DNA from: an uncultured Roseburia sp.
Lineage (GTDB): Bacteria > Bacillota > Clostridia > Lachnospirales > Lachnospiraceae
NCBI GenBank assembly: GCA_934309475.1
Contig: CAKRDK010000004.1
Location: forward strand, 1-64,000
DNA length: 64,000 bases
Direction of reading: 5' to 3'
The translations under genes and the position numbers were made by a program. Shown here in pieces: positions 17,036 through 26,089 of this stretch. The notes beneath the pieces are model-generated. The model did not search any database, had not been told where the DNA came from, and saw only the letters and a program-made list of their open reading frames with translations. Within the stretch, counting starts at the first letter, position 1. Every line of letters begins with the position of its first letter.

Positions 17036-19126
17036 CTACTCTCCTAACGTAAATGAAACAATATAAATAGGATTCTCTCCCTGCATCAAATGGTATCGAC
17101 CGGCTTTTTTCGCTCGCGATACCTGAAGCTGTAGTACCTCCATATCGTGCAGCGGTATCTGCCGTTCAAGCTCTGTAAGCTCCGCTAACGTCTCTAACGA
17201 GATTGCGTTGATTACGACACGCGCCGATGCATTTTTCTCCGCAACTTTTTTTATAATTTCCATTAAATTGCCGCCGCTTCCTCCAATGAAAACGTGCGTC
17301 GGTGCTTCTGCTTCCTCCATGCCGTCCGGCGCTTTTGTATGGTGGATTGTGATGTTGCTTAATCCGAACTTTTCGCTGTTTTTCTGCAAAAGTACGACTG
17401 CTTCCTCCTTCTGTTCAAAGGCATGCACCGCGATTGTGTCGGAAAGACCTGCCACCTCCACCGAGATGCTTCCCGTTCCGCTTCCAATGTCGTAAAAGAC
17501 CGCGTGCTGCCCGATATGAAGTTTACAGATAGAGACCTCCCGGACTTCCTCTTTTGTCATCGGAACCTTATCCCGGGAAAAAACTTCATCGTGGAAGCCG
17601 TGTGTCAGGCTGTAGGAACCTGCCAGCGGATTCCTCACAAACACAAGATACAATCCTTCTCCTGTCTGCTCTTTTTGTGCGCAATCAGAATGTATACATT
17701 CTGATTGTGTGCAACCTGATTGTATATAATCTAAAATTTTATCTGCCCCCGCCGTCAAAATCTTCTCTTCCGGGTAAGAAAGCTGATAACCGACAGACAC
17801 CGTAAGAGCAGAAACCTTTTCTGCAAAAAAGTGCAAGAGCATGTCCACAAAATGTCTGACATCGGCGCGCCCCGATAACAGGAAAAAGCTTTTTTCATTC
17901 CTTGCCACCGTAAGTGCCACATTCGCCGCTCTGCCGTGGATGCTCGAAAGCACGGCATCCTGATAACTTACACCTAACTTTGCTGCAAAGTATGCCACCG
18001 AGGATATCCCCGGATAACTTTTTATCTGGAAGGTTCCATCGGCTTCTAGTGCATGCCGCAACTTTTCTGCTCCACTGTAGAATCCCAAATCCCCAGAAAA
18101 AAGAACCGCCGCCTTTTTAATTTCCTTCTGTTCCTTCAGGCAATGCAAAATCTCCTCTGCACGATAAATTGCCTTTGTAGGCTTCTTTTTTCCCTTTACC
18201 GCCTCAAGCATACGCTTTGCACCAAAGAGAATATCCGCCGACGCTATCGCTTCCTCTGCTTCTCTTGTGATGGTTTTTGCATTTCCCATTCCGATGCCGA
18301 CTAACGCAACTTCTCTTGCTTCCTCACTTTTGCCGGACAGGTCGTGTTTTCCGGTAAATTTTTCTGCCAGTTCTGCCAGCCGGTATCCCTGTTGCTGTTT
18401 TGGTCTTGCAATCATACAGACCGTAATTCCTGCCTGTTCTGCCGCTTCGAGCTTCTCCTGCAAGCCACCTGTCCTGCCGCTCTCTTTTGTCACAAGATAG
18501 GCAATCCGGAATTGATGGAGCAGCGCAAGATTTAATTCCTTCGAAAAAGGTCCCTGCATGGCAATAATCTGTTTTCCGGCAATTCCGGCGTCCTCGCAGA
18601 GCCGGATGCTTTCCATTCCCGGCAGTACACGTGCATAGATACGCTCTTTTTCCTGCAATGCATCCACAAATTTTCCGAGTTCCTTGCTTCCTGTCGTCAA
18701 CAGAATATTTCCGGCGCGCTCATTTAAGTAAGAAGCACACTGTTCTATGTCTTCAAATTCAACTATGTTTTCGAATGATTCTTTTTTATCCTGCTCTTCC
18801 CGGTTCAGACGATAGTATGAAAGTTTCCTTCCGCTCTCTTTGCAATAGGATTCCACCGCTTTTTTGATGTTCTCAGAGACGACAATGGCATATGGATGCG
18901 TGGCATCCACCACCGCCTCAAATTCCTCCTGCTGCAAAAAAGCCTCCATCTCTTTTTCTTCCATTCTGCCTGTATGAATCTGTATCTTTGCATGGTTCTC
19001 CTCCTGCATCACAAGTTCCCCATACTCCGTTGCAACACAGACCACACTTGCGATTCCTTCATCGGCAAGTATCTTGGCAAATGTTCTTCCTTCTGTTGTT
19101 CCGGAAAAAATTAAGATTCGTTTCAT
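17036..19126 (-). CDS. CbiJ-CbiE-CbiT fusion: precorrin-6A reductase, C5-methyltransferase and C15-methyltransferase/decarboxylase
   Basis: With the start at 19126 (ATGA overlap with the cbiH stop) the protein has 696 residues in three parts. Residues 1-250 are CbiJ/CobK: ILIFSGTTEGRT, DATHPYAIVVSENI and TTGSKEL. Residues about 270-490 are CbiE: VALVGIGMGNAKTIT with GDLGFYSGAEKL. Residues about 505-690 are CbiT: YDIGSGTGSISVE for SAM binding and FIGGSGGN. The three act at neighbouring steps: CbiE on cobalt-precorrin-7, CbiT on cobalt-precorrin-6B, CbiJ on cobalt-precorrin-6A. CbiE-CbiT fusions (CobL) are well known; attachment of CbiJ in front is less common. Near the end of CbiE, a cysteine-containing pentapeptide is repeated three times (17667-17711). 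The longer frame starting at 19168 is rejected because MKRILIFSG is the family N-terminus. Confidence 0.92.
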   Translation of the reverse strand: MKRILIFSGTTEGRTFAKILADEGIASVVCVATEYGELVMQEENHAKIQIHTGRMEEKEMEAFLQQEEFEAVVDATHPYAIVVSENIKKAVESYCKESGRKLSYYRLNREEQDKKESFENIVEFEDIEQCASYLNERAGNILLTTGSKELGKFVDALQEKERIYARVLPGMESIRLCEDAGIAGKQIIAMQGPFSKELNLALLHQFRIAYLVTKESGRTGGLQEKLEAAEQAGITVCMIARPKQQQGYRLAELAEKFTGKHDLSGKSEEAREVALVGIGMGNAKTITREAEEAIASADILFGAKRMLEAVKGKKKPTKAIYRAEEILHCLKEQKEIKKAAVLFSGDLGFYSGAEKLRHALEADGTFQIKSYPGISSVAYFAAKLGVSYQDAVLSSIHGRAANVALTVARNEKSFFLLSGRADVRHFVDMLLHFFAEKVSALTVSVGYQLSYPEEKILTAGADKILDYIQSGCTQSECIHSDCAQKEQTGEGLYLVFVRNPLAGSYSLTHGFHDEVFSRDKVPMTKEEVREVSICKLHIGQHAVFYDIGSGTGSISVEVAGLSDTIAVHAFEQKEEAVVLLQKNSEKFGLSNITIHHTKAPDGMEEAEAPTHVFIGGSGGNLMEIIKKVAEKNASARVVINAISLETLAELTELERQIPLHDMEVLQLQVSRAKKAGRYHLMQGENPIYIVSFTLGE
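17667..17711 (-). repeat. three tandem 15-base repeats with a 26-bp perfect palindrome inside the CbiE part
   Basis: On the coding strand three 15-base units encode QSGCT, QSECI and HSDCA in a row. Within them, 17682-17707 is a perfect palindrome: its left half is CAATCAGAATGTA and the right half the exact reverse complement. The insert lies between DKILDY and the final LYLVFVRNP strand of the methylase, where most CbiE proteins have only a short loop, so it is probably a tolerated loop expansion. Confidence 0.7.
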
Positions 19127-19857
19127 ACACGATATCCTCTCTTTGTGACCAGTTTTCCATTGACACATTCACTCTGTGAATTTCCAATAAAAACCGTCGT
19201 AAACATGTTTACCTTTTTCTCCCGCAATTCCCGCAACGTACAGGTTGTAACCTCTGTTCCGTCCCTTCCGATATTTTCCACATAACCGCAGGGACGTGTC
19301 TCCTCGATTTCCTCTAACAGAATGTCACACGCTTTCTCTAAATAGTCCGCTCTCTTGTGGCTTGACGGATTATAAATTGCCATACAAAAATCCGCTTTTG
19401 CCGCCAGCCGCAATCTCGTCTCAATCTTTTCCCACGGCGTCAGAAGGTCGCTTAAGCTGATGACACAGTAGTCATGATTGAGCGGTGCGCCTAAACATGC
19501 CGCTCCGCTGTTCGCTGCCGTAATCCCCGGAACAATCTCTAATTCACAGTCCGGGTATTCTTTTCCAATCTCATACATCAAAGATGCCATCCCGTAAACA
19601 CCGGCGTCCCCGCTGCAAATCAGCGCCGTCTTTTTCCCACTTTGTGCTTCTTCAAATGCCATATGGCAGCGCTCTATCTCCTGTTTCATCGGTGTGGAGC
19701 GGAATTCTTTGTCTGAAAATCTCTCGCCTAACAGTTTTAAATAGACCGGATATCCCACAATCACATCACAGGCTTCTAACACGGCAAGCGCCTGACCGGT
19801 CATCATTTCCTCTGCGCCCGGCCCCATTCCAACTACATATATTTTTTTATTTTCCAT
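19123..19857 (-). CDS. cbiH: Cobalt-precorrin-3 (C17) methyltransferase
   Basis: The 244-residue tetrapyrrole methylase opens KIYVVGMGPGAEEMMTGQA, continues CDVIVGYPVYLKLL and has GDAGVYGMASL; LGAPLNHDYCVISLSDLLTPW is characteristic of CobJ/CbiH. It methylates C17 and drives the ring contraction of cobalt-precorrin-3. It starts 14 bases after cbiG with AGAGGAAAAG as ribosome binding site, and its stop overlaps the start of the cbiJET fusion gene (ATGA). Confidence 0.94.
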   Translation of the reverse strand: MENKKIYVVGMGPGAEEMMTGQALAVLEACDVIVGYPVYLKLLGERFSDKEFRSTPMKQEIERCHMAFEEAQSGKKTALICSGDAGVYGMASLMYEIGKEYPDCELEIVPGITAANSGAACLGAPLNHDYCVISLSDLLTPWEKIETRLRLAAKADFCMAIYNPSSHKRADYLEKACDILLEEIEETRPCGYVENIGRDGTEVTTCTLRELREKKVNMFTTVFIGNSQSECVNGKLVTKRGYRV

Positions 19858-19871
19858 CTTTTCCTCTTTCT

Positions 19872-20849
19872 CTACAATTCAAATCTAGCAAGCGCGATTG
19901 TCACGCCGTTTTCCGCTAATTTTTCCTGTACAATCTCCGGCTTCTTACTGCCCTTGTTTTTCAGGTTTGCAGCGTACAGTGCCGCACGCTCACACACATT
20001 GTCGATTCCTACCTGCTCTTTTACAAAGGAGGATACATGGAATGTGCCTTCCACCTTTGAAAGCTCCTCCGCCGAAAACGTCACGAATGGAGCACGGTAT
20101 TCATAGGCTAAGTCTAAAATTCCCTGCTCATCCGCTTTCCGGTCAATCGAGGCAAACGCCGCAACCGCTTCTTTCCGGATTCCACACCGGTGCAGTGCCT
20201 GCCCAAGCAGCGCATCGATTTCTTCTTTCGTCTTTCCACGTCTGCATCCAATTCCAACGATGTATGTCTTTGGGCATAACTGTAACGTAGCGCGCTCTCC
20301 CTCAAACGGCGAGAGCAGCACCGATACGTTTTCCCCCTTTAGCAGGCTTCCCGACACGGCTGCGATTCCCTCGCGGTTTGCGATACCAAGCCCATGCTTT
20401 TTGGCAAACACATCCACCGCAAAAACATCGTGCAGGTCCGTCGCTGTCGTGATGACCGGAATGGCTCCCATTTTCTCCGCTATCTCCTCTGCAAGTTCAT
20501 TGGCTCCGCCCACATGCCCGGATAAAATCGGAATGATAAACTGCCCCATCTCATCTGCCACAAGCACAGCCGGGTCTTTTAACTTATCTTCGACGAATCC
20601 TGAGATGGCACGCACTGCAATGCCACATGCACCTACGAAAATAATTGCATCGTTTTTCTTCCACTGCACGCCTGTCCACGCTTCTAACGATTCAAAGACA
20701 GGTTCTACTCCCAGCTTCTCCTCTTCCTGCTTTCGCTTTGTAAAAAGCATAACCTCATGCTTTTCTTTTAACCCTTCTTTAATATGCACGGAATAATTCT
20801 GTCCGTTTTCCGTAAAACTGATGACTGCTATCTTCATCCTATCTCTCAC
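19872..20849 (-). CDS. cbiG: Cobalt-precorrin-5A hydrolase
   Basis: The 325-residue protein begins MKIAVISFTENGQ and contains IIFVGACGIAVRAI and VVADEMGQFIIPILSGHVGGANELA, the CbiG N-terminal and central signatures. The C-terminal part, YIVGIGCRRGKTKEEI, is the cobalamin-synthesis G C-terminal domain. CbiG opens the delta-lactone of cobalt-precorrin-5A and releases acetaldehyde, a step found only in the anaerobic route. The start is either the GTG at 20849 (AAGGG six bases upstream, four-base overlap with cbiF) or the ATG at 20837. Confidence 0.94.
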   Translation of the reverse strand: MRDRMKIAVISFTENGQNYSVHIKEGLKEKHEVMLFTKRKQEEEKLGVEPVFESLEAWTGVQWKKNDAIIFVGACGIAVRAISGFVEDKLKDPAVLVADEMGQFIIPILSGHVGGANELAEEIAEKMGAIPVITTATDLHDVFAVDVFAKKHGLGIANREGIAAVSGSLLKGENVSVLLSPFEGERATLQLCPKTYIVGIGCRRGKTKEEIDALLGQALHRCGIRKEAVAAFASIDRKADEQGILDLAYEYRAPFVTFSAEELSKVEGTFHVSSFVKEQVGIDNVCERAALYAANLKNKGSKKPEIVQEKLAENGVTIALARFEL

Positions 20850-21604
20850 TCGATTCCCTTGCGAAATTCTGTTGTAAAATGCGGATCATACAATTTAGAA
20901 CGCTGGTATGCACTCTGGCTCACCACTTTACCTACGATTGTAAGTGCAGTTTTGGTAATGCCATGTTCTTTTGCGGTCTGTGCAAGCGTCTCCACCGTAC
21001 AAAAATATGCTTTTTCCTCCGGCCAGGTCGCTTTATAAATCAACACGGCTGGTGTATCCGGTGCATATCCGCCTTTTATCAGACGTCTCTCTAATTCCTC
21101 TAACATTCCGGTACTTAAGTAAATTGCCATTGTCGATTCGTGTGCTGCAAAACGCTCAATCGACTCTTTTTCCGGTACCGGCGTCCTTCCTTCCATTCTC
21201 GTGATAATCAGGCTCTGGGAAATATCCGGCAGAGTATATTCTAAGTTTAGGGACGCTGCTGCACCAAAACAGGCACTCACACCCGGACAGCTCTCATACG
21301 AAATATTTCGTTTGTCGAGTTCATCCATCTGCTCGCGCACCGCTCCGTAGACGCTCTGATCACCGGTGTGCAGTCTCACAATTTCAAGCCCCTGCGCATC
21401 CCCCTCTTCCATCACTTTTATCACTTCTTCTAACGTCATTTTTGCACTGTTATAAATGACACAGTGTTCTCCGGCGTAGTTTAAAAGTTCCGGATTCACA
21501 AGTGACCCGGCATAGATAATTATATCCGCTTTCTCTAACAAACGCATGCCGCGCACGGTAATCAAATCTGCCGCTCCCGGTCCTGCTCCTACAAAATGAA
21601 TCAT
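20846..21604 (-). CDS. cbiF: Cobalt-precorrin-4 C11-methyltransferase
   Basis: The 252-residue methylase opens MIHFVGAGPGAADLITVRG and has YAGSLVNPELL and LHTGDQSVYGAVREQM, which identify the CbiF/CobM group. It methylates C11 of cobalt-precorrin-4. Its ATG overlaps the cbiD stop (ATGA), and its stop overlaps the cbiG start, so the three are translationally coupled. Confidence 0.95.
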   Translation of the reverse strand: MIHFVGAGPGAADLITVRGMRLLEKADIIIYAGSLVNPELLNYAGEHCVIYNSAKMTLEEVIKVMEEGDAQGLEIVRLHTGDQSVYGAVREQMDELDKRNISYESCPGVSACFGAAASLNLEYTLPDISQSLIITRMEGRTPVPEKESIERFAAHESTMAIYLSTGMLEELERRLIKGGYAPDTPAVLIYKATWPEEKAYFCTVETLAQTAKEHGITKTALTIVGKVVSQSAYQRSKLYDPHFTTEFRKGIE

Positions 21605-22713
21605 TCCACATTCTCCTCACATTTTAAGTGACCTAACACTTCGAGTGCTCCGTCACTTCTTCCTAACTCACCAAATTCATTCGAATAGACAATACATTCT
21701 ATCCGGAATCGTCCTGCTGTCTTTTTGTTTAAATAAAACATAATTTGTTTCATAACTTCCTGCATGACCGCTTCTTTTTTCCCGGTCTCTGCGATGAGGC
21801 GGATTGCTTCTTCCGTTGTAACCGCATTTAAAATATCCTGTAATACCGGAAGCGACACCCCACACCTGATTGCAGCCGCCGCAAGAAGTTCCATACGGCA
21901 GTCTCCTTCTCTCGAATGCGTGTTCATGATACCGCCGGATACTTTGATGAGTTTCCCGATATGTCCTAACAGTAACACCTCACGGAATCCTGCTTGTGCA
22001 ATCATTTCTATGGTATCGCCGATAAAGTTGCTGCATTTTACGCTCGCATCTAAATCATAGGCGTACTCTTTTTTCATGAAATCCAGTCCATAATTTCCCG
22101 GTGAAATGGAAATTACACTGCAGCCTGCCGCTTTTTTGACATTCAATTCGACTTTTATCGTATCCAGCAGTGCTTTTGTGCTCATCGGTTCGACGATCCC
22201 TGTAGTTCCAAGAACCGAGATTCCACCGATGATTCCAAGCCGTGGATTAAACGTCTGCGCCGCAAGTTCCACGCCGGACGGAATGGATATCTCAACAAAC
22301 AGTCCTCCCGCATAATCCACAAGTGCACAGACTTCACTTACCTCTTTTTGAATCATCTCACGCGGAACATGATTAATCGCGGCATTCCCGACCGGCTGGT
22401 CTAAACCGGGCTTTGTCACCCTGCCGACCCCGATTCCTCCATCGATGCGAATCCCCTTTTCTTCCGGCTCTAGCGATACGGTGGCATAGACATAGGCACC
22501 ACTTGTCACATCCGGATCGTCTCCGCCGTCCTTTTGCACCGCACAGCGCACCGTATTCTCTTTCCGGCTGCAATCCTCGATTTTTGCATGAAACAGAATC
22601 CCTTTCGGTGTCGCGATTGTAATTTCCTCTTTTCTTTTTCCGGTTAGAAGCATATATGCCGCCGCCTTTGCCGCTGCCGCCGCACAGCTTCCGGTTGTAA
22701 ATCCGTACCGCAT
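21601..22713 (-). CDS. cbiD: Cobalt-precorrin-5B C1-methyltransferase
   Basis: With the start at 22713 the protein has 370 residues and begins RYGFTTGSCAAAAAKAA, the CbiD signature. Later motifs include VGRVTKPGLDQPVG and the GTTGIVEPMS block. CbiD methylates C1 in the anaerobic pathway. The longer frame to 22857 reads through the end of cbiC in another frame and is rejected; the chosen ATG is one base after the cbiC stop, with AAGGAG in the cbiC tail as ribosome binding site. Confidence 0.95.
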   Translation of the reverse strand: MRYGFTTGSCAAAAAKAAAYMLLTGKRKEEITIATPKGILFHAKIEDCSRKENTVRCAVQKDGGDDPDVTSGAYVYATVSLEPEEKGIRIDGGIGVGRVTKPGLDQPVGNAAINHVPREMIQKEVSEVCALVDYAGGLFVEISIPSGVELAAQTFNPRLGIIGGISVLGTTGIVEPMSTKALLDTIKVELNVKKAAGCSVISISPGNYGLDFMKKEYAYDLDASVKCSNFIGDTIEMIAQAGFREVLLLGHIGKLIKVSGGIMNTHSREGDCRMELLAAAAIRCGVSLPVLQDILNAVTTEEAIRLIAETGKKEAVMQEVMKQIMFYLNKKTAGRFRIECIVYSNEFGELGRSDGALEVLGHLKCEENVE

Positions 22714-22714
22714 C

Positions 22715-23365
22715 CTAGGACTCCTTTTCTTCTGCGCGAAGCTCGTACAATAAGGCGTTACAGATCGCCGCCGCCACGTTGCTTCCACCTTTCCTGCCCC
22801 GGTTGATAATCGATGGAATGTCTGTCTGCAAAATGAGTTCCTTCGCCGCCACCACATTCACAAATCCAACCGGCACGCCGATGATAAAAGCCGGCACGAA
22901 CTGCTTTTTCTCATACATCTCGTGTAGTTGTATTAACGCCGTCGGCGCATTTCCAACTGCAAAAATCACCGGCTTTTCTAATTTTGCCGCAAATTCCATG
23001 CTGACCGATGCGCGCGTTACCTGCCGCTCTTTCGCAATGCGCGCCACTTCCTCATCTGCCATAAAGCAATGTGCACTTCCGCCAAAGGATGCCAGCACTT
23101 TTTTGTTGATTCCGGCAAGCGCCATATTCGTGTCTGTCACAATATCCGCACCATTTCGCAGCAGATTTTTTGCAATCGCAACCGCATCTTTCGAGTACGT
23201 CATCGTATCTGCATATTCAAAATCAGCGCTGGTATGAATCACGCGCTTCGTAATCATCTCCTGCTCCTTTGGAATGTGCTTTCCCATCCGTTCTAACTCT
23301 GCGGAGAGAATCGCAAAACTTCTTTTCTCAATTTCCTGTGGCAGTACATATTCAATCTGTTCCAT
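22715..23365 (-). CDS. cbiC: Cobalt-precorrin-8 methylmutase
   Basis: A 216-residue CbiC/CobH protein. The catalytic histidine lies in RVIHTSADFEYADTM, and GADIVTDTNMALAGINK and IGVPVGFVNVVAAKE are conserved blocks. It moves the C11 methyl group to C12, giving cobyrinic acid. It starts three bases after cobD, with GGACGGGGA upstream. Confidence 0.96.
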   Translation of the reverse strand: MEQIEYVLPQEIEKRSFAILSAELERMGKHIPKEQEMITKRVIHTSADFEYADTMTYSKDAVAIAKNLLRNGADIVTDTNMALAGINKKVLASFGGSAHCFMADEEVARIAKERQVTRASVSMEFAAKLEKPVIFAVGNAPTALIQLHEMYEKKQFVPAFIIGVPVGFVNVVAAKELILQTDIPSIINRGRKGGSNVAAAICNALLYELRAEEKES

Positions 23366-23368
23366 TTT

Positions 23369-24418
23369 TCATCCCCGTCCTTCTAAACTCACAAGTTCTC
23401 TTATCGCATCTGACAAAATCCGATTTTCCGCTTCTTTTTTGATTGCAATCCGGTAAAAATCTTTTCCCAAGCCCGGATAATTTCCGCAGTCACGAACCAG
23501 TATGTTTCGCTTTAACAATGCCTCATACAGTGGCAGTTTTGTTTTTAACAGCAAGAAATTGGCTTCTGACGGAAACACCCGGATTCCCATTTCTTCAAGT
23601 TCTGCGCGCATCCACTCACGCTGCGCCGCTATTTTCTCCCGGCTGATTTTTACATAATTTTTCTCTTTGGCCGCCGCAATTCCCGCCGCCTGTGCAAACG
23701 AAGAAAGATTCCATTCCGAAAGATTGCGCTCTATATTATCCCGGAGTTTTTCATCCGATGTCAGCAGATACCCCAGCCGCACACCCGGAATTGCAAAGGT
23801 TTTCGTAAACGCACGCACGGAAACCACCTGCGGATTTTCCTGTAAATACTGCGCTGTTAGCCACTCTTCCTGTCCCGTAAAAGGAAAAAAACATTCATCA
23901 ATTACAATTGTAATTTTCTTAACTTTACACGCTGCTACAATCCGCTCTAACAACGCCGGAGAAATCACTGCCCCCGTCGGATTATTCGGATTGGCAAGCA
24001 TCAGCATATCAATGTCTTCCGTCAACGCCGCAAGCAACGCTTCCGTCACGGAAAAATCATCCGCTTCTTTCAAAAAATATGGTACTATCTCGGTCTCTTC
24101 AACCCGCGCTGCCCGCTCATAACCATAAAACGACGGCATCGGAAGCAAGATTTTCTTCGGACGGACTGCATGAATCACAGCGTTTAATAATTCTGACGCG
24201 CCGTTTCCGCAAAGCCCCCACCTCTCCGGCATTTCATCATACGCTGCGATGGCTTTTTTCAAAGCCTCACACGTAATGTCCGGGTAAGTCTCACAGGCAG
24301 CAACCGCATCCGTAAGTGCCCTTCTCACTGTCTCCGGCATGCCATACGGATTCGTATTGACTGAAAAATCATATAAGATTTCATTGCGGTAAATATCTCC
24401 ACCGTGCACATTTTCCAT
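23369..24418 (-). CDS. cobD: L-threonine-O-3-phosphate decarboxylase (CobD-type)
   Basis: The 349-residue PLP enzyme of aminotransferase fold type I begins HGGDIY, as CobD proteins do. It then shows DFSVNTNPYGMP, LLANPNNPTGAVI, a DECF motif and the PLP lysine in AFTKTFAIPGVRLGY. CobD makes aminopropanol phosphate, the linker CbiB attaches to cobyric acid; it differs from histidinol-phosphate aminotransferase by the HGGD start. The frame is open to 24535, but the family N-terminus and GGAGAGG before 24418 fix the start there. Codons 160 to 175 include a 16-bp palindrome (23900-23915), probably chance. Confidence 0.9.
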   Translation of the reverse strand: MENVHGGDIYRNEILYDFSVNTNPYGMPETVRRALTDAVAACETYPDITCEALKKAIAAYDEMPERWGLCGNGASELLNAVIHAVRPKKILLPMPSFYGYERAARVEETEIVPYFLKEADDFSVTEALLAALTEDIDMLMLANPNNPTGAVISPALLERIVAACKVKKITIVIDECFFPFTGQEEWLTAQYLQENPQVVSVRAFTKTFAIPGVRLGYLLTSDEKLRDNIERNLSEWNLSSFAQAAGIAAAKEKNYVKISREKIAAQREWMRAELEEMGIRVFPSEANFLLLKTKLPLYEALLKRNILVRDCGNYPGLGKDFYRIAIKKEAENRILSDAIRELVSLEGRG

Positions 24419-24474
24419 CTTCGTGCCTCTCCTTTCTCCATTTTTTCTTTCTCTCTTTTCATTCCAGACTAAAA

Positions 24475-25449
24475 TTAAACGACCAGCATCCTTACGCCAA
24501 TCAGCAGTGCCAGACACAGCACCTCGCAGCTCCACGCTGTGAGCATCATCAGGCGGTTGCTTCTTCTGATATCCTCCACCTCAACGGCACGCACCGCATC
24601 TCCGATAAAAGGCTTTTTTACCATTTTCCCAAAATAACTGGCGTCCCCGGCAAGCTGTATGCCAAGCGATCCCGCACACACCGATTCTGTCTGCGCAGAA
24701 TTCGGACTCGCATGCTGATAACGATCCCGCTTAAATATCTTCCATGCTCCCTCCGCAGAAAATTCTTTTCCTGCAAGAAAACTTGCAAAAATCATCAAAA
24801 GAGCACTGATTCTTGCCGGAATATAATTTACGACATCATCAAGCTTTGCCGCTGCACGTCCAAAAAACAGGTATTTTTCATTCTTATAGCCCACCATGGA
24901 ATCCATGGTATTGACTGCCTTATACAAAAATCCAAGCACCGGCCCGCCGATTGCAAGATAAATCATCGGTGCAATCACGCCATCGGAAGTATTTTCCGCC
25001 ACCGTCTCAATCGCCGCTTTTGCCACACCTGTCTCGTCAAGGCATGCTGTATCCCTGCCTACAATCATGGAGACTGCCTTTCTTGCCCCTGTAAGATCCT
25101 GTTCTTTCAGCTTATCGTACACTTTCATGCTCTCGACTTTCAAACATTTTGCGGCAAGAATCTGATAGGTCATCACACTTTCTACAAGAAATCCTGCAAT
25201 TGGATGAATTGTATATGCAATATACAAAATAGCAGTGCTCACCAGCCCTGTGATGCCAAAGACAAGTAAAACGAAACAGATTCCTTTTCGGATACTTTTT
25301 TCTTTTGCATCCTCTTCCTTCCGCAGTTTTCGCTCAAGTCCTGTTATCAAATTTCCAATCAGCCGGATTGGATGTGGCATCCAGTAGGGATCGCCAAACA
25401 GTAAATCCAACAAAAATCCTGTCAGGAAACTGATTTCATGCCATCTCAT
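24475..25449 (-). CDS. cbiB: Adenosylcobinamide-phosphate synthase (CbiB)
   Basis: A 324-residue membrane protein with about four or five hydrophobic segments. Conserved parts are LDLLFGDPYWMPHPIRLIG near the start, AVSMIVGRDTACLD, VAENTSDGVIAPMIY and QHASPNSAQTESVCAGSLG. It joins aminopropanol (phosphate) to adenosylcobyric acid at the membrane. The frame is open to a GTG at 25467, but the ATG at 25449 is preceded by AAAGGGAGAG and fits the family N-terminus. It overlaps the end of the upstream phosphatase gene by 14 bases. Confidence 0.95.
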   Translation of the reverse strand: MRWHEISFLTGFLLDLLFGDPYWMPHPIRLIGNLITGLERKLRKEEDAKEKSIRKGICFVLLVFGITGLVSTAILYIAYTIHPIAGFLVESVMTYQILAAKCLKVESMKVYDKLKEQDLTGARKAVSMIVGRDTACLDETGVAKAAIETVAENTSDGVIAPMIYLAIGGPVLGFLYKAVNTMDSMVGYKNEKYLFFGRAAAKLDDVVNYIPARISALLMIFASFLAGKEFSAEGAWKIFKRDRYQHASPNSAQTESVCAGSLGIQLAGDASYFGKMVKKPFIGDAVRAVEVEDIRRSNRLMMLTAWSCEVLCLALLIGVRMLVV

Positions 25450-26089
25450 TTCTTCTCTCCCTTTCACCTGTTCTCTCTATTTTCTCATAGGAGACCAGCT
25501 TTCTCTTTCCGTCTTCTAACTCGTAAATGCAGCGATACCCTTCTCCGTTTTTACATTGAAAGGAAAAGTAATCTTCGCCGCTGTCCTCACTCAATACCGC
25601 CATAATCGTGCCGCCGTGCACAACACAGGCAATCGTTTCTATCTGCACAGAAGCTTTGATGGCATCTGTGACACTTTTTATCATGCGGTTCATGCCGCAC
25701 TTCACTCTCGCCACAAACTCCTCCCGGCTCTCACCGCCCGGAAATGGGAGCGTTCCGTTACTGTCAATCCAGCGCTGGTACTCTGCCACATCTTTCAATT
25801 CCTCATAATTTTTTCCCTCGAATTGCCCGAAATCCATCTCGCGCCATTTCTCGATACAATGTGGCTGCTGCCCCGGAAATAAAAGTTCCGCCGTTTGGAT
25901 GCAGCGTGTCATCGGACTTGTAAAAAGCAGTTGTGCCTTATCGCTTCCGCTGCGCGCTAACTGTGCTCTTCCGCTCCGGCTTAAAGGTTCATCCGTTCTC
26001 CCGATGTAGCGGTGCTCTAAATTTCCCTCTGTCGCTCCATGCCGCAAAAAAAGCACTTCCACTATTTGATTCGTTGTCCCATTCCGCAT
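25436..26089 (-). CDS. Histidine phosphatase, probable alpha-ribazole-5'-phosphate phosphatase (CobC-like)
   Basis: The 217-residue protein has the phosphohistidine motif LFLRHGATEGN, then YIGRTDEPLSRSGRAQL and a second catalytic histidine in ACVVHGGTIMAV, the histidine phosphatase (phosphoglycerate mutase-like) fold. Inside a cobalamin operon the natural role is removal of the phosphate from alpha-ribazole phosphate or adenosylcobalamin phosphate (CobC). Substrate cannot be fixed by sequence alone. GGAG lies eight bases before the ATG inside the upstream gene, giving a 28-base overlap. Confidence 0.82.
   Translation of the reverse strand: MRNGTTNQIVEVLFLRHGATEGNLEHRYIGRTDEPLSRSGRAQLARSGSDKAQLLFTSPMTRCIQTAELLFPGQQPHCIEKWREMDFGQFEGKNYEELKDVAEYQRWIDSNGTLPFPGGESREEFVARVKCGMNRMIKSVTDAIKASVQIETIACVVHGGTIMAVLSEDSGEDYFSFQCKNGEGYRCIYELEDGKRKLVSYEKIERTGERERRNEMA

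Noticed and set aside
20260..20796. Long plus-strand open frame opposite cbiG
   Set aside because: Shadow of the real gene in another frame; no ribosome binding site and no recognisable protein.
23900..23915. 16-bp palindrome AATTACAATTGTAATT in cobD, with a shorter copy at the end of cbiL
   Set aside because: Short AT-rich palindromes inside coding sequence are expected by chance, and no functional context is visible.
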